This document shows, one piece after another, positions 1 to 9,426 of a DNA stretch of 64,000 nt (the first letter of the stretch is position 1; every line of letters begins with the position of its first letter). The translations under genes and the position numbers were made by a program. Origin of the DNA: Bradyrhizobium nivariense (GTDB taxonomy: Bacteria > Pseudomonadota > Alphaproteobacteria > Rhizobiales > Xanthobacteraceae); contig NZ_JARVWW010000021.1 of NCBI RefSeq assembly GCF_029846715.1, positions 62,001 to 126,000 of the forward strand, read 5' to 3'. The notes under the pieces were generated by a model. That model saw nothing but the letters and a program-made list of their open reading frames with translations. It was not told where the DNA came from and did no database searches.

Positions 1-644
1 ACGAAGTCCTGGCTGATGGCGTCCAGCGTCGCCGTCCGCATGTAGCGGCTCCAGACCGCGACATGGACGAGTGACAACACTACGCTGGGCAGGATCAGAT
101 GGTGCAGGTAATCTAGAGTGGAGCCGTCGCCGATAGTGTACATATTCCCGGCAGGCACCCAACCCAATTGCAGAGAGAAGACGTAGATCCCGACAAGCCC
201 GAACCAGAAGGTCGGGATCGATAGCGCGATCATGGCGCCGATCGTCGCCAAATAATCAAACAGCGAATAGCGGTGCGTGGCGCCACGGATGCCGATCCAG
301 GTGCCGATGGCGATCGCGATCACCGTCGAGGAACCCATCAGCAGTAGCGTGGCAAAAACATGCTGGCCGATCACTGTCAGCACGGATGTCCCGTCGCGAA
401 ACGAGCGCCCCCAGTCGCCCTGCACAAGACGCCATGCCCAGTCGAAATACTGGATCCATATCGGCCTGTTCAGCCCCAACTGTTCCGCCAGCCGCTCGAT
501 ATCCTGCTGGTTCATGCTCGGATCCCGTGCGTATTGCGACAGGGGGCCGCCTGGAATAAGGCTTAGAATGGTGAAGCCGATGATCGAGACGATCACCAGC
601 AGCGCGAGGCTCTGTGAGAGGCGATTCAGCAGAAATCCGCGCAT
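1..644 (-). CDS. ABC transporter permease, oligopeptide/dipeptide (DppB-like), C-terminus cut by window edge
   Basis: Inner-membrane permease of a peptide-type (family 5) ABC importer. Reading from the ATG at 644, the protein opens with a transmembrane helix typical of DppB/OppB (LALLVIVSIIGFTILSLIPG), then a periplasmic stretch with the family feature of a long loop (DIERLAEQLGLNRP and a GDWGRSF motif) before further membrane helices. The reading frame continues past base 1, so the C-terminus is missing. A GGAGGAGGG ribosome site lies directly before the start. It is downstream of, and co-directional with, the binding protein and the fused ATPase. The substrate cannot be told from sequence. 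Confidence 0.9.
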   Translation of the reverse strand, partial: MRGFLLNRLSQSLALLVIVSIIGFTILSLIPGGPLSQYARDPSMNQQDIERLAEQLGLNRPIWIQYFDWAWRLVQGDWGRSFRDGTSVLTVIGQHVFATLLLMGSSTVIAIAIGTWIGIRGATHRYSLFDYLATIGAMIALSIPTFWFGLVGIYVFSLQLGWVPAGNMYTIGDGSTLDYLHHLILPSVVLSLVHVAVWSRYMRTATLDAISQDF

Positions 645-685
645 TCAGCCCTCCTCCCGTAGAATGAGAAATTCAGTAGCACTTT

Positions 686-719
686 GCCGCCCCGACTGGC
701 TTTCGCGAGACGGGGCGGC
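686..719 (-). other. Hairpin between binding-protein gene and permease gene
   Basis: A perfect 9-bp GC-rich stem (GCCGCCCCG with CGGGGCGGC) and 16-nt loop lie between the stop of the binding-protein gene and the permease start. No T-run follows on the transcribed (minus) strand, so it looks like an mRNA-stabilising or partially terminating structure, a common way to make more binding protein than permease. This is inference from position. Confidence 0.5.
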
Positions 720-730
720 GGCTGCTAATA

Positions 731-2401
731 TCAGCTCGTCCAAGACCAGGCGCCGGCGTTCCAGGACTCTGTGCGCGTGTTCCCATTAGACACCGCTCCC
801 TGAATCCCTTTCTTGTGCCCCTGCACTGCAGTGTTCTGATAAAGCGGCAGTAAGGGCAGGTCTTGCCGGACCAGTTCTTGTACGCGGAAGTAGATTGCGC
901 GCCGCGCTTCCGGATCGAAGGTGCGGCTACCTTTGTCCAAGAGAGAGTCGACCTCCGGATTGACGTATTGCGCATTGTTTGAACCGCGACCGCCTTTATT
1001 GGCGATCGAAAGCGAATGCAGGCGGTTGGTGACGTCCGGGTCTGCGCCGATCAAATAAGTGGCGCCTACTATGACCGAATCGAAACGAGATCGTTGCCAG
1101 AATTCGCCCCACATCACCGCGGCCGGAAGGTTGGAGATGGTCATCTCGACGCCGATCTCGGCAAATGTCTGCTGCAGGTACTGCTGGACCTGCTCGCGGA
1201 GAGGGTCGCCTGAGGTGGTCGAGTTGGTGAAAGACAGACGCACCCCGTCTTTTACGCGGATCCTATCCCTTCCGGGCACCCAGCCGGCTGCGTCGAGGAT
1301 CTGCTGCGCCCGCTTGACGCTGAACTCCTGCACCGGAAGGCCCGGGTTATAATAGAAAGACTGCCGCGGCATGAAGGTCTCAGTCGGAGTCGGCACGCCG
1401 TAATAGAGCCCGTCGATAATTGCCTTCTTGTCGATCGCTGCATAGAGCGCCTGACGGACCTGCAGCTCCTTAAACTGCGGGCGCTCTAGATTCAGGTAGA
1501 AAGACTCGAATGAGGATTTGGGCTCCAGTTTTACCACCCGGCTCGGCAGCTTGCGAGCTTCCTCGTAATGGTCGGGGGTGATGTATGACTGGCCCACGAG
1601 GTCCACGTCACCGCTCTTGAATTGGGTGTAGAGGACGGTCAGATCGGGAATGTATTTGAAGATTAGCCGCTCGATGTATGGACCTTCACCGAAATAATTC
1701 GAGTTGGCGACAAGCTCGACATGGTCGCCAGGAACACGCGCGCCCCACTTGAAGGCACCAGTACCGACTGGCGCTTGGTTGAAGGCGGCATTGTTTGGAT
1801 CAGCCTCCTTCTCCAGGATGTGTTTCGGCACCATGAAGGTTTCGGTCAGGAACGACAGGTACGGTGCGAAAGCCTGCTCCATCCGCCAAGTAATCTCGGC
1901 GGGCGAGACCACGGTGATGTCGCGCACCAACGAGTGCCCCGTCGTACGCCAACTGCGGAAGCTCGGGTTCGTGATGAGTTCAAGGGTGAATTTCACGTCC
2001 TCGGCCGTGAAGGGCTTTCCGTCGTGCCAACGAACATCGTCGCGCAAGCGGATCCGCCATTTCAGACCGTCCTCGGAAATGCCACCGTTCTTTTGCGTCG
2101 GCACGTCGACCGCGAGGTTCGGCTGGATAACGCCGTGGGGATCAATCCGGAAGAGCGCGTCGAAAAGCGAGAAATGCACGCCGTCATCGACCTCGATATG
2201 CGCCATCAGCGGATTGAAGACCGTGGGCTCTTGCGAGAGTCCAACGACAATCCGGCCCTTGGGAGTTCGTGGGGCGTTTTGACTGAAGGCGGGCTTGGCT
2301 AGCAGATTGGGCGCGAAGATGCCGGCAGCCCCGCCTAAGGCCATCATTCGCAATGTGTCGCGTCGCGAGTAGTCGGATGCAGATTTGGAGTGTTTGGTCA
2401 T
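731..2401 (-). CDS. ABC transporter substrate-binding protein, peptide family 5 (DppA/OppA-like), Tat signal
   Basis: Periplasmic binding protein (about 556 aa) for a peptide/opine/nickel-type ABC importer. The chosen ATG at 2401 follows GAGGAAACC; a longer frame upstream would overlap the ATPase gene. The N-terminus carries a twin-arginine signal (SRRDTLRMMALGGAAG), so it is probably exported folded. The body has family-5 landmarks: FNPLMAH, DGLKWRIRLRDDVRWHDGKPFTAEDVKFT near residue 130, and a C-terminal LPLYQN segment. It lies 34 bases after the fused ATPase gene in one minus-strand operon. The ligand is unknown; nearby amino-acid catabolic genes favour an amino-acid derivative or peptide. 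Confidence 0.9.
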   Translation of the reverse strand: MTKHSKSASDYSRRDTLRMMALGGAAGIFAPNLLAKPAFSQNAPRTPKGRIVVGLSQEPTVFNPLMAHIEVDDGVHFSLFDALFRIDPHGVIQPNLAVDVPTQKNGGISEDGLKWRIRLRDDVRWHDGKPFTAEDVKFTLELITNPSFRSWRTTGHSLVRDITVVSPAEITWRMEQAFAPYLSFLTETFMVPKHILEKEADPNNAAFNQAPVGTGAFKWGARVPGDHVELVANSNYFGEGPYIERLIFKYIPDLTVLYTQFKSGDVDLVGQSYITPDHYEEARKLPSRVVKLEPKSSFESFYLNLERPQFKELQVRQALYAAIDKKAIIDGLYYGVPTPTETFMPRQSFYYNPGLPVQEFSVKRAQQILDAAGWVPGRDRIRVKDGVRLSFTNSTTSGDPLREQVQQYLQQTFAEIGVEMTISNLPAAVMWGEFWQRSRFDSVIVGATYLIGADPDVTNRLHSLSIANKGGRGSNNAQYVNPEVDSLLDKGSRTFDPEARRAIYFRVQELVRQDLPLLPLYQNTAVQGHKKGIQGAVSNGNTRTESWNAGAWSWTS

Positions 2402-2435
2402 GGTTTCCTCATTATGGCGGGATCGGCAGTTACTC

Positions 2436-4100
2436 TCATCGGTTGGCCGAAGCCTGGCGGGCATGTTCCGGCTGCTCTCCAGGAATCGCAGCCACCAGTT
2501 CGCGCGTGTAGGATGATTTCGGGTTTAGGAATATCTGCGAGGGCGGTCCGCGTTCGACGATTCGCCCGTGCTGCATCACGGCGATCTCGTCGCAGATCTG
2601 GCTGGCCACACGCAGGTCGTGGGTGATGAAGATCATTGAGACGCCGGTCTCCCGCTGGATTTGATCCAGCAACTTCAATATCTGGGCTTGGATCGACACA
2701 TCGAGCGCTGAAACTGCTTCGTCGGCAATCAGCAGCGTCGGTTTGAACATCAGCGCCCGCGCAATGCCGATGCGTTGGCGTTGCCCACCGGAGAACTCGT
2801 GCGGGTAGCGGCCAAAGGCGCCAGCGTCGAGACCCACATGGGACAGCAGTCCCCGGGCCTCCTCGCGTGCTTGAGCATAGGGCATTCCATGCGCGATCGG
2901 ACCTACAGTGAGGATGTGACCGATCGTCGAGCGCGGGTTGAGGGATGCGAAAGGATCTTGAAAGATCATCTGGATCCGCGGCCGCAGTGGGCGGAACTCG
3001 GCCTCAGAAAGCCCGGCAACGTCGCGGCCCTCGAACAGAATGCGACCGCCGTCACTGTCCATCAGTTTGATCAAAAGCCGCCCTAGCGACGACTTGCCGG
3101 AGCCGCTTTCGCCAACGACGCCAAGTGTCCGGCCAGGCGCCAAGTCGAACGATACGTTGTTGACCGCCGGCACGGTCCGCGTTGCGCCGAACAATTTGGT
3201 GCCGCTGCGATAGGTTTTCACCAAATCCTCAACCTGCAGGATCGGCGCTTTCCCAGCAGCTTCCAGAGGAGTCCGGTCCTTGCCTGTCAGATGGGGGACG
3301 GCCGCAATGAGCCGCCGCGTGTAAGGGTGGCTGGGCGATTGCAGAACCTGAACGGCACTGCCCTGCTCGACGACATGGCCTTTCTCCATCACCGCGACGC
3401 TGTCGGCGATCTCGGCCACCACCCCAAAATCGTGCGTGATGAACATCACGCTCATCCCCTTGCGGCGCTGAATGTCGCGGATCAGCTTCAGGATCTGCGC
3501 CTGGGTGGTCACGTCGAGTGCGGTTGTCGGTTCGTCAGCGATCAAGATCGCGGGCTCGAGCGCCAGGGCTATGGCGATCATCACGCGCTGTCGCTGCCCA
3601 CCCGAAAGCCGGAACGGATACTGATGATACATGAGCTGCACATCTGGCAGACCCACTTCGGTCAGCAACTCAATAGCACGGCTGCGGCGGGATTTCGGTG
3701 TGCCGATGCCATGCGCCGCTATGGCCTCGTCGATCTGCGCACCCACTGTCATCAGCGGATTGAGCGCTGAAAGCGGGTCTTGAAAGATCATCGACACGAC
3801 CCGGCCGCGAAGGTTGCGGAGCTTATCGGGCGAAAGGCCTACGATATTGCTCCCATTCAGGTCGATCGTACCCGAGGCAACACGTATCGCCTTGGGCAGA
3901 AGCCCCATGATCGCATTGGCTGTGACCGACTTGCCTGATCCGGACTCTCCAATGATGCACAGGATTTGGCCGCGCTTCAGATCAAAGCAGACGTTCTCGA
4001 CGGCGTGCACCCGTTCCATCCCGGCCGGCAAGCTCACGGTCAGATCGCGCACTGAGAGTGCCACATCTTCCGAGGCTACAGCCTGAGGGGCAGACGCCAT
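2436..4100 (-). CDS. Fused double ABC ATPase (DppD-DppF in one chain)
   Basis: Energy-coupling subunit of the peptide-type importer. One 554-aa chain carries two complete nucleotide-binding domains: Walker A GESGSGKSVT, signature LSGGQRQRV and Walker B ILIADEPTT in the first half, and GESGSGKSSL, FSGGQRQRI and LLIADEAVSALD in the second. The second Walker B reads DEA rather than DEP. A C-terminal oligopeptide-type tail is present but short. Start at 4100 chosen because GGGGAG precedes it; the open frame extends upstream without similarity. It is the first gene of the operon that continues into the binding protein and permease. Confidence 0.92.
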   Translation of the reverse strand: MASAPQAVASEDVALSVRDLTVSLPAGMERVHAVENVCFDLKRGQILCIIGESGSGKSVTANAIMGLLPKAIRVASGTIDLNGSNIVGLSPDKLRNLRGRVVSMIFQDPLSALNPLMTVGAQIDEAIAAHGIGTPKSRRSRAIELLTEVGLPDVQLMYHQYPFRLSGGQRQRVMIAIALALEPAILIADEPTTALDVTTQAQILKLIRDIQRRKGMSVMFITHDFGVVAEIADSVAVMEKGHVVEQGSAVQVLQSPSHPYTRRLIAAVPHLTGKDRTPLEAAGKAPILQVEDLVKTYRSGTKLFGATRTVPAVNNVSFDLAPGRTLGVVGESGSGKSSLGRLLIKLMDSDGGRILFEGRDVAGLSEAEFRPLRPRIQMIFQDPFASLNPRSTIGHILTVGPIAHGMPYAQAREEARGLLSHVGLDAGAFGRYPHEFSGGQRQRIGIARALMFKPTLLIADEAVSALDVSIQAQILKLLDQIQRETGVSMIFITHDLRVASQICDEIAVMQHGRIVERGPPSQIFLNPKSSYTRELVAAIPGEQPEHARQASANR

Positions 4101-4842
4101 TTGAACAGTCTCCCCTTTCAACAGCGTTGGTTCATTCTGCTGCGGATTGGCTCTTCGGCCGTTATTGCCCACGCGACGCTCGAACAGAACGAAAATTCGC
4201 CGCTCATTTTGCCATTCCCTGTTGGGAGACTGCGACATGATCCAGACCTCTCTGCTCAACAGGTGGAAGCTGTTGTTCAGGCCGGAGCGTCGGTCGAGTG
4301 GCCAACCCGATCAATGTATCGAAGTTCGTGGAGCTACCACTGGCATCCAGCTTGATTGCTTCAGCTAAGGACTGTTCCTGGACAGGATTCATCCAGCTTC
4401 CCTCTAGAACTTCTGCCGTTGATCGACATTGACCCGACATTCGCGAGTTTGACTGCTTCAATCACCCCGGAGTCGCCGAAACGCGCCATATGAGCAGCAG
4501 GAAGTTCTGAAAACAAAGTGCGATTTGGCATTTCAGGCTGCGCCGCCAAACGTCCAAGACCAACTTCCGGAAATGGATCAGATCAAGATTGCCGTCGCGA
4601 ACGTGAACTCTCAGGCGGCCTGCCTCTTGCGCACAAACGCACTATCGCTGTGCATGGCACGTCTAGCCCCCACGCGCTCGAAACTTAAGGCCCTGGTGCC
4701 TTTGGCGAATGAAGTGGGCGCGCAACAATAGCTTGAACAGAAGGCGGAAAACCGCAGGATATTCCGTCTAATCACAAATTCCCACAGGGCACCTGCCGCG
4801 AATTCTCCGCTACGATGGATCAAACGCCAGGAGTCCCCGCCA
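4101..4842. other. 742-base divergent intergenic region, no recognisable gene
   Basis: The region separates the minus-strand peptide-transporter operon from the plus-strand FAD oxidoreductase gene. Small open frames exist on both strands (for example 4204-4461 minus, 4361-4549 minus, 4525-4731 plus), but none has a credible ribosome site or a recognisable domain, and composition is less GC-biased than in coding DNA. It presumably holds the two divergent promoters. I saw no clean inverted repeat or transposon end. Confidence 0.5.
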
Positions 4843-6168
4843 ATGAGCGCGCCGCTCATGCATATCGAATCCAGTCCATCGCTGCCTCAAGAGGCAGACG
4901 TCGTCGTCATCGGTGGCGGAGTGGTGGGCGTGTTCACGAGCTACTACCTCGCCCGTCGCGGCGTTAAGGTCGCCTTGCTGGAAAAGGGCCGTGTTGGCGC
5001 AGAGCAGTCCAGCCGCAACTGGGGATGGTGCCGGCAACAGAACCGCGATGCGCGCGAGTTGCCGATTGCAACCAACAGCCTCGATCTCTGGGAGAGAGTT
5101 GCCCAGGAGACCGGAGAAGATACCGGTTTCCGCCGCTGCGGCCTTCTGTATTTGTCGAACGACGAAAATGAGCTGGCGGGCTGGGCAAAGTGGCGAGACT
5201 TCGCCAGGACCGTTGGCGTTACGACGCACATGTTGAGCGCGGAAGAAGCAAGCGAGAGAGGCAAGGCGACGGGCCGCAAGTGGAAAGGCGGAGTCTTTTC
5301 TCCAACCGACGGAACGGCAGATCCTTCAAAGGCCGTGCCAGTTGCCGCGCGTGCGATCATGGCGGCGGGTGGCACGGTGCACCAGCATTGCGCGGCTCGC
5401 GGCATCGAACTCAATGCCGGCCGGGTCAACGGAGTGGTGACTGAAGCGGGCACGATCCGGACGAAGACGGCGGTTATGGCAGGAGGCGCGTGGGCTTCTT
5501 CGTTCTGCAACCAGCTTGGAATTCGTTTCCCGCAGGCGTCCGTACGCCAGTCCATTCTCGCCGTGGCTCCTGGCGCGGCTGGCCTGCCCGATGCCCTGCA
5601 CACAGCGCTCGTCTCGCTTACGAGGCGTAGCAGCGGCGGGTACACGCTGGCAATAAGCGGGCGCGCGCGAGTCGATCCAACGCCGCAGCAATTCAGGTTC
5701 GCCCGCGAATTCGTGCCGATGTTTGCTCGCCGGTGGCGCAGTCTCGCCCCTGGAGCATTCGAAGGCATGCGCCAAGGTCACGAATCCCTGGCGAAATGGG
5801 CGCTCGGTGAGGTGACCCCGATGGAGCTGAACCGGACACTTAATCCCCGTCCCGACATGCGGCAGATTCGGCTGACACATCAACGAGCTTGCGAATTGCT
5901 GCCGGAGCTCCGGCGTGCCGCAATCTCGAACGTCTGGGCCGGCTACATCGACAGCACACCGGATGGCATTCCCGCAATCGGCGAAGTTGAGTCGATTCCA
6001 GGCTTCATCCTTGCGGCAGGGTTCAGCGGCCACGGCTTCGGGATTGGCCCCGGCGCTGGGCACCTGATCGCCGACATCATTACCGGTACTGCGCCGATCG
6101 TCGACCCGCGTCCATACAGGCCGGAGCGGCTGAAAACGGGTGCCTGGGGCAAAGTCGCCGAGTTCTGA
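4843..6168 (+). CDS. FAD-dependent oxidoreductase of the DAO family (amino-acid/amine dehydrogenase-like)
   Basis: Flavoprotein of 441 aa expected to oxidise an amino acid or N-alkyl amine. The N-terminus shows the dinucleotide-binding fold (VVVIGGGVVGVFTSYYLARR, with a following acidic strand end LLEKG), then the SSRNWGWCRQQ segment typical of the DadA/SoxB group, and a C-terminal FAD contact GFSGHGFGIGPGAGHL. No signal peptide is seen. AGGAG lies upstream of the ATG. It is followed 115 bases later by an Lrp-family regulator on the same strand, which commonly controls such genes. The substrate is unknown; DadA-like D-amino-acid dehydrogenase and secondary-amine oxidase are both possible. Confidence 0.85.
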   Translation: MSAPLMHIESSPSLPQEADVVVIGGGVVGVFTSYYLARRGVKVALLEKGRVGAEQSSRNWGWCRQQNRDARELPIATNSLDLWERVAQETGEDTGFRRCGLLYLSNDENELAGWAKWRDFARTVGVTTHMLSAEEASERGKATGRKWKGGVFSPTDGTADPSKAVPVAARAIMAAGGTVHQHCAARGIELNAGRVNGVVTEAGTIRTKTAVMAGGAWASSFCNQLGIRFPQASVRQSILAVAPGAAGLPDALHTALVSLTRRSSGGYTLAISGRARVDPTPQQFRFAREFVPMFARRWRSLAPGAFEGMRQGHESLAKWALGEVTPMELNRTLNPRPDMRQIRLTHQRACELLPELRRAAISNVWAGYIDSTPDGIPAIGEVESIPGFILAAGFSGHGFGIGPGAGHLIADIITGTAPIVDPRPYRPERLKTGAWGKVAEF

Positions 6169-6282
6169 AAAGCAATCTCTCCGCCCGGTGGGAAAGGATG
6201 CTGGTTGGTGCTATGACAGTGCCTATGACGCTGAAACCTCAAAGCCTTGACGCCACTATCGCTCCCATCTCATGGCATTGCT

Positions 6283-6759
6283 ATGAAGCTCGATAAGATC
6301 GACATCAGGATTTTATGCGAACTGCAGAAGAACGGGCGGACTTCCAACGTCGAGCTCGCAGAGCTGATAAACCTTTCCCCGAGCCCGTGCCTGATGCGCG
6401 TCAAGAGGCTCCAGACGGAGGGCTTCATCACCGGATATTCCGCCCAGATCGACGCTTCCAAGCTCGGACAAACTCTGACCGTGTTCACCGAGATCACGCT
6501 CAAAAATCATCGCCAGATCGATTTCGCGCGCTTTCTCACGACTATCGAAAAGATCGATTCGGTCGTCGAATGCCATCTCGTTTCGGGTGGGTACGATTAT
6601 CTCGTAAAGTTCATCACGGCAGGGATCAGCGAATACCAGGCTGTCATGGAGCGCCTGGTCGAGATGGACATTGGCATCGACAAATACTTCAGTTTTGTCG
6701 TGCTGAAGTCCCCAATCGTGAAATCACATCTGCCTCTAGAAAGCATATTCAATAGCTGA
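6283..6759 (+). CDS. Lrp/AsnC-family transcriptional regulator
   Basis: Amino-acid-responsive DNA-binding regulator of 158 aa. Residues 1-60 form the winged helix-turn-helix (KIDIRILCELQKNGR, SNVELAELINLSPSPCLMRVKRL), followed by the RAM ligand/oligomer domain with GYDYLVKF at about residue 105. The ATG at 6283 is chosen because the family starts immediately before the helix-turn-helix; an upstream ATG would add 12 unrelated residues. Sitting between the FAD oxidoreductase gene and the convergent aminotransferase gene, it probably regulates one or both in response to an amino acid. Confidence 0.93.
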   Translation: MKLDKIDIRILCELQKNGRTSNVELAELINLSPSPCLMRVKRLQTEGFITGYSAQIDASKLGQTLTVFTEITLKNHRQIDFARFLTTIEKIDSVVECHLVSGGYDYLVKFITAGISEYQAVMERLVEMDIGIDKYFSFVVLKSPIVKSHLPLESIFNS

Positions 6760-6850
6760 AGAACAATCCTCCACCGCAGGAGGGGCACGGGCAGATGCCG
6801 GGCCGCGCTACGGCTCAGGCTTTGTTCGCCACCGATCGGCAGGCCAGTGA

Positions 6851-8227
6851 TTATCCTTTCATCGCCGCGCGGACGTCCCTGTCTTCGAGCGTCTGGTCGA
6901 GCGTGGCCCGTGTCCGTTCGATGATGCCGTCGATGTCCGCATCCGTGCAGCAGAGTGGCGGCGCGTAACCCAGCACGCCCTGGGCAAAGGCGCGGATGAC
7001 GAGGCCGTTGTCCCATGCGCGGTCGAAAATGCGGCGCGCCGCGTCCGCTTCCGCCGGCAGGGGTGTCTTGCGCTTCTTGTCGGTGACAAGCTCGATGGCG
7101 GCCAACATGCCGCGACCGCGGACATCGCCGACAAGCGGATGATCGGAAAGCGCGCGAAGGCCCTCCATCAGACGCTGCCCGGCCTTCCGGCCGTTTTCCA
7201 ATAAGCCGTTCTCGTAAAGATCAAGGCACGCGAGCCCGACGGCTGCGCTGACCGGATGTGCGGAATAGGTGTAGCCGTGGCCGACAGCTGTCTTCCCGGC
7301 ACCGTCCGCAATCGTGTTGTAGACCCGGTCGGACATGAGAACCGCTCCCATCGGCACATAGCCCGAAGTCAGTCCTTTTGCCGTGGTCATGAGATCCGGC
7401 ACGACGTCATCCTCTTCACAGGCGAAGAGCGGACCGACACGGCCGAAGCCAGTGATGACCTCATCGGCAACGAGCAGAATATCGTGCTCCTTGCAAACAG
7501 CATGCATGGCCTTCAGCCAAGACGGCGGGGGAACGAGGACCCCTCCTGACCCCTGTATCGGCTCGACATAGAAAGCGGCGACGCGATCAACGCCCACTTC
7601 GGCGATCTTCGCTCGCAGGGCCGCGACCGACGCAGCAATGATAGCCTGGGGATGGGAACCGACGGGATTACGATAGGCATAGTGCGACGGGATTTTGTGC
7701 TGCCAGCTATAAGGTACCCCAAAACCCGCATGAAAGGCGGGGATCGCGGTCAAGCCGGACCCTGCCGTCGACGATCCATGGTAGCCATGCTCGACGGATA
7801 TGAACTGATCCTTCCGCGGCGTACCCTTGGCATGATAATAGTACCGAATAAATCGGATCGTGCTGTCGACGGCATCGGAGCCACCTAGCGTAAAGTAAAC
7901 ATGGTTCAGATCGCCAGGCGCCAATTCAGCCAGCCTGGCGGCCAGACGAATGGCCGGCTCCGATCCCAGGCCGAAATATCCTGTCGCATAAGGCAGCTCG
8001 CGCAACTGCCGCGTGGCAGCTTCAACGATGCTATCCTGTCCGTACCCGACATTGACGCACCACAGGCCAGCGAACCCATCGAGCAATTGATGTCCCGCGG
8101 CATCGGTTAGCGTCGCGCCCTTCGCTGATTTTAGCACCCGCACGCCCAACGCCTCGTGACTGCGGTAAGACGAGACCGGGTGAACCAGATGCGCACGATC
8201 CAGCTCGATCAGCGAATTGCTCAACAT
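6851..8227 (-). CDS. Class III PLP aminotransferase (omega-amino acid/diamine type)
   Basis: PLP-dependent transaminase of 458 aa. The family signature is clear: DEVITGFGRVG with the catalytic lysine downstream in TTAKGLTSGYVPMG, preceded by EPIQGSGGVLVPP and GGSDAVDSTIRF. Three in-frame ATGs exist; 8227 is chosen because GGAGG sits at proper spacing before it. The C-terminal FDRAWDNGLVIRAF is typical of omega-amino acid:pyruvate aminotransferases. With the semialdehyde dehydrogenase encoded downstream it would convert an omega-amine to an aldehyde that is then oxidised, but the actual donor is unknown. Confidence 0.92.
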   Translation of the reverse strand: MLSNSLIELDRAHLVHPVSSYRSHEALGVRVLKSAKGATLTDAAGHQLLDGFAGLWCVNVGYGQDSIVEAATRQLRELPYATGYFGLGSEPAIRLAARLAELAPGDLNHVYFTLGGSDAVDSTIRFIRYYYHAKGTPRKDQFISVEHGYHGSSTAGSGLTAIPAFHAGFGVPYSWQHKIPSHYAYRNPVGSHPQAIIAASVAALRAKIAEVGVDRVAAFYVEPIQGSGGVLVPPPSWLKAMHAVCKEHDILLVADEVITGFGRVGPLFACEEDDVVPDLMTTAKGLTSGYVPMGAVLMSDRVYNTIADGAGKTAVGHGYTYSAHPVSAAVGLACLDLYENGLLENGRKAGQRLMEGLRALSDHPLVGDVRGRGMLAAIELVTDKKRKTPLPAEADAARRIFDRAWDNGLVIRAFAQGVLGYAPPLCCTDADIDGIIERTRATLDQTLEDRDVRAAMKG

Positions 8228-8541
8228 CTCTGCCTCCATATCAACCCGAAAAGCAAAGTAGGACATCGAAGGCAGCAGTTCCTCCCAAGCTGCACCTGAA
8301 CCAAAGGAGTTTTGACTTTCGTTGGTGATCGACGCCGCATCTTATACCGGAGCGCGTCCGCCGCGTGGCTGTGCCGTTCAACTGAAAAGGTGCTTGGCGC
8401 AACTGTCTGCCAAAGCTTCGATCCGATACGACACAATCTGCTTCCGGCTCCAGCGAAAGCGGCGCTTTATCTTACGGCATGCTCACTATGATGCCTGTCG
8501 TACCGGCGCGCAGTGCCGAGAGGATTGGAGGATTCCACGCC
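8228..8541. other. 314-base divergent intergenic region
   Basis: Separates the aminotransferase gene (minus) from the HAD hydrolase gene (plus). It should contain both promoters. I see no convincing -35/-10 pair at standard spacing, no long palindrome and no recognisable coding remnant. Confidence 0.4.
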
Positions 8542-9231
8542 ATGACGAAGTTCCGACCGAAATACATCACCTTCGATTGCTACGGCACGCTGACAGATTT
8601 CGACATGGCCGGTGCGGCGCGGAGAGTCTACGGCTCGCAGCTTTCCTCCGCGGCGATGGCAGGGTTCATCAAGGATTTCGCTGCCTATCGCCTGGACGAG
8701 GTTCTTGGCGCGTGGAAGCCGTACTTCGAGGTCGTGCATAATTCGGTAGAGCGCGCGTGCAAGCGCAACGGTGTCGCATTTCGGCCGGAGGATGCCCAGC
8801 GCATTAATGAAGAGATCCACACATGGGGTCCACATGCCGACGTCCCGGCGGGCCTGGCCAAGGTTGCCAGGGAGATACCGCTGGTCATCCTGTCGAACTC
8901 CATGAAGAACCTCATCATGTCGAACGTGGAGAAGCTCGGCGCCCCCTTCCACACGGTCATCACGGCCGAGGAGACCGGCGCCTACAAGCCGCACATGAAG
9001 GGCTTTGAATACATGTTTGACAAGCTGGGCTGCGGTCCGGAAGACATCACCCACGTCTCATCCTCCTTCCGCTACGACCTGATGACCGCCTACGACCTAG
9101 GTATCAAGAGCAAGGTATGGGTGAACCGCGGTCATGAGCCCGCGAACCCCTTCTATGAGTATACGGAGGTGGATGATATCGGCGGGCTCGCCGCGGCGGT
9201 CGGTTTGGAGCCTCTTCAAAAAAGGGCGTGA
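8542..9231 (+). CDS. HAD superfamily hydrolase, haloacid dehalogenase type II-like
   Basis: Soluble 229-aa HAD hydrolase. Motif I is FDCYGTLTDF with the nucleophilic Asp, motif II is VILSNSM, the conserved Lys is in GAYKPHMKGF, and motif III is HVSSSFRYDLMTAYDLG. This pattern fits the 2-haloacid dehalogenase/PhnX-like subgroup, in which SSF and the following Asp complete the active site. The ATG at 8542 follows a GGAGG-containing leader; a longer frame upstream lacks homology. It is probably a dehalogenase or small-phosphate hydrolase; which one cannot be settled here. Confidence 0.88.
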   Translation: MTKFRPKYITFDCYGTLTDFDMAGAARRVYGSQLSSAAMAGFIKDFAAYRLDEVLGAWKPYFEVVHNSVERACKRNGVAFRPEDAQRINEEIHTWGPHADVPAGLAKVAREIPLVILSNSMKNLIMSNVEKLGAPFHTVITAEETGAYKPHMKGFEYMFDKLGCGPEDITHVSSSFRYDLMTAYDLGIKSKVWVNRGHEPANPFYEYTEVDDIGGLAAAVGLEPLQKRA

Positions 9232-9304
9232 ATGTGTATCCTTTCGGGCCCTTTCGCGCACTTCAGAGCTTAAAACTTCAATAGAGACGGATGAGTTATA
9301 CAAT

Positions 9305-9333
9305 AAGGGGGAGCGGTTCAGCCGCCCCCCTTT
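9305..9333. terminator. Bidirectional hairpin terminator between convergent genes
   Basis: A GC-rich inverted repeat (AAGGGGGAGCGG, loop TTCAG, CCGCCCCCCTT with one bulged base) lies between the HAD gene ending at 9231 and the convergent dehydrogenase gene ending at 9427. T-rich bases follow on the plus strand and A-rich bases precede on the other side, as expected of a terminator working in both directions. Confidence 0.65.
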
Positions 9334-9426
9334 CCTGTGTTTCAAGCTACTCGTCGCGTAGAATTGCGTTACTTCAGCTTGAGGCATCATCCCATTTTGT
9401 CGCGCGGACGCGGGCTCGCGGGGCGC

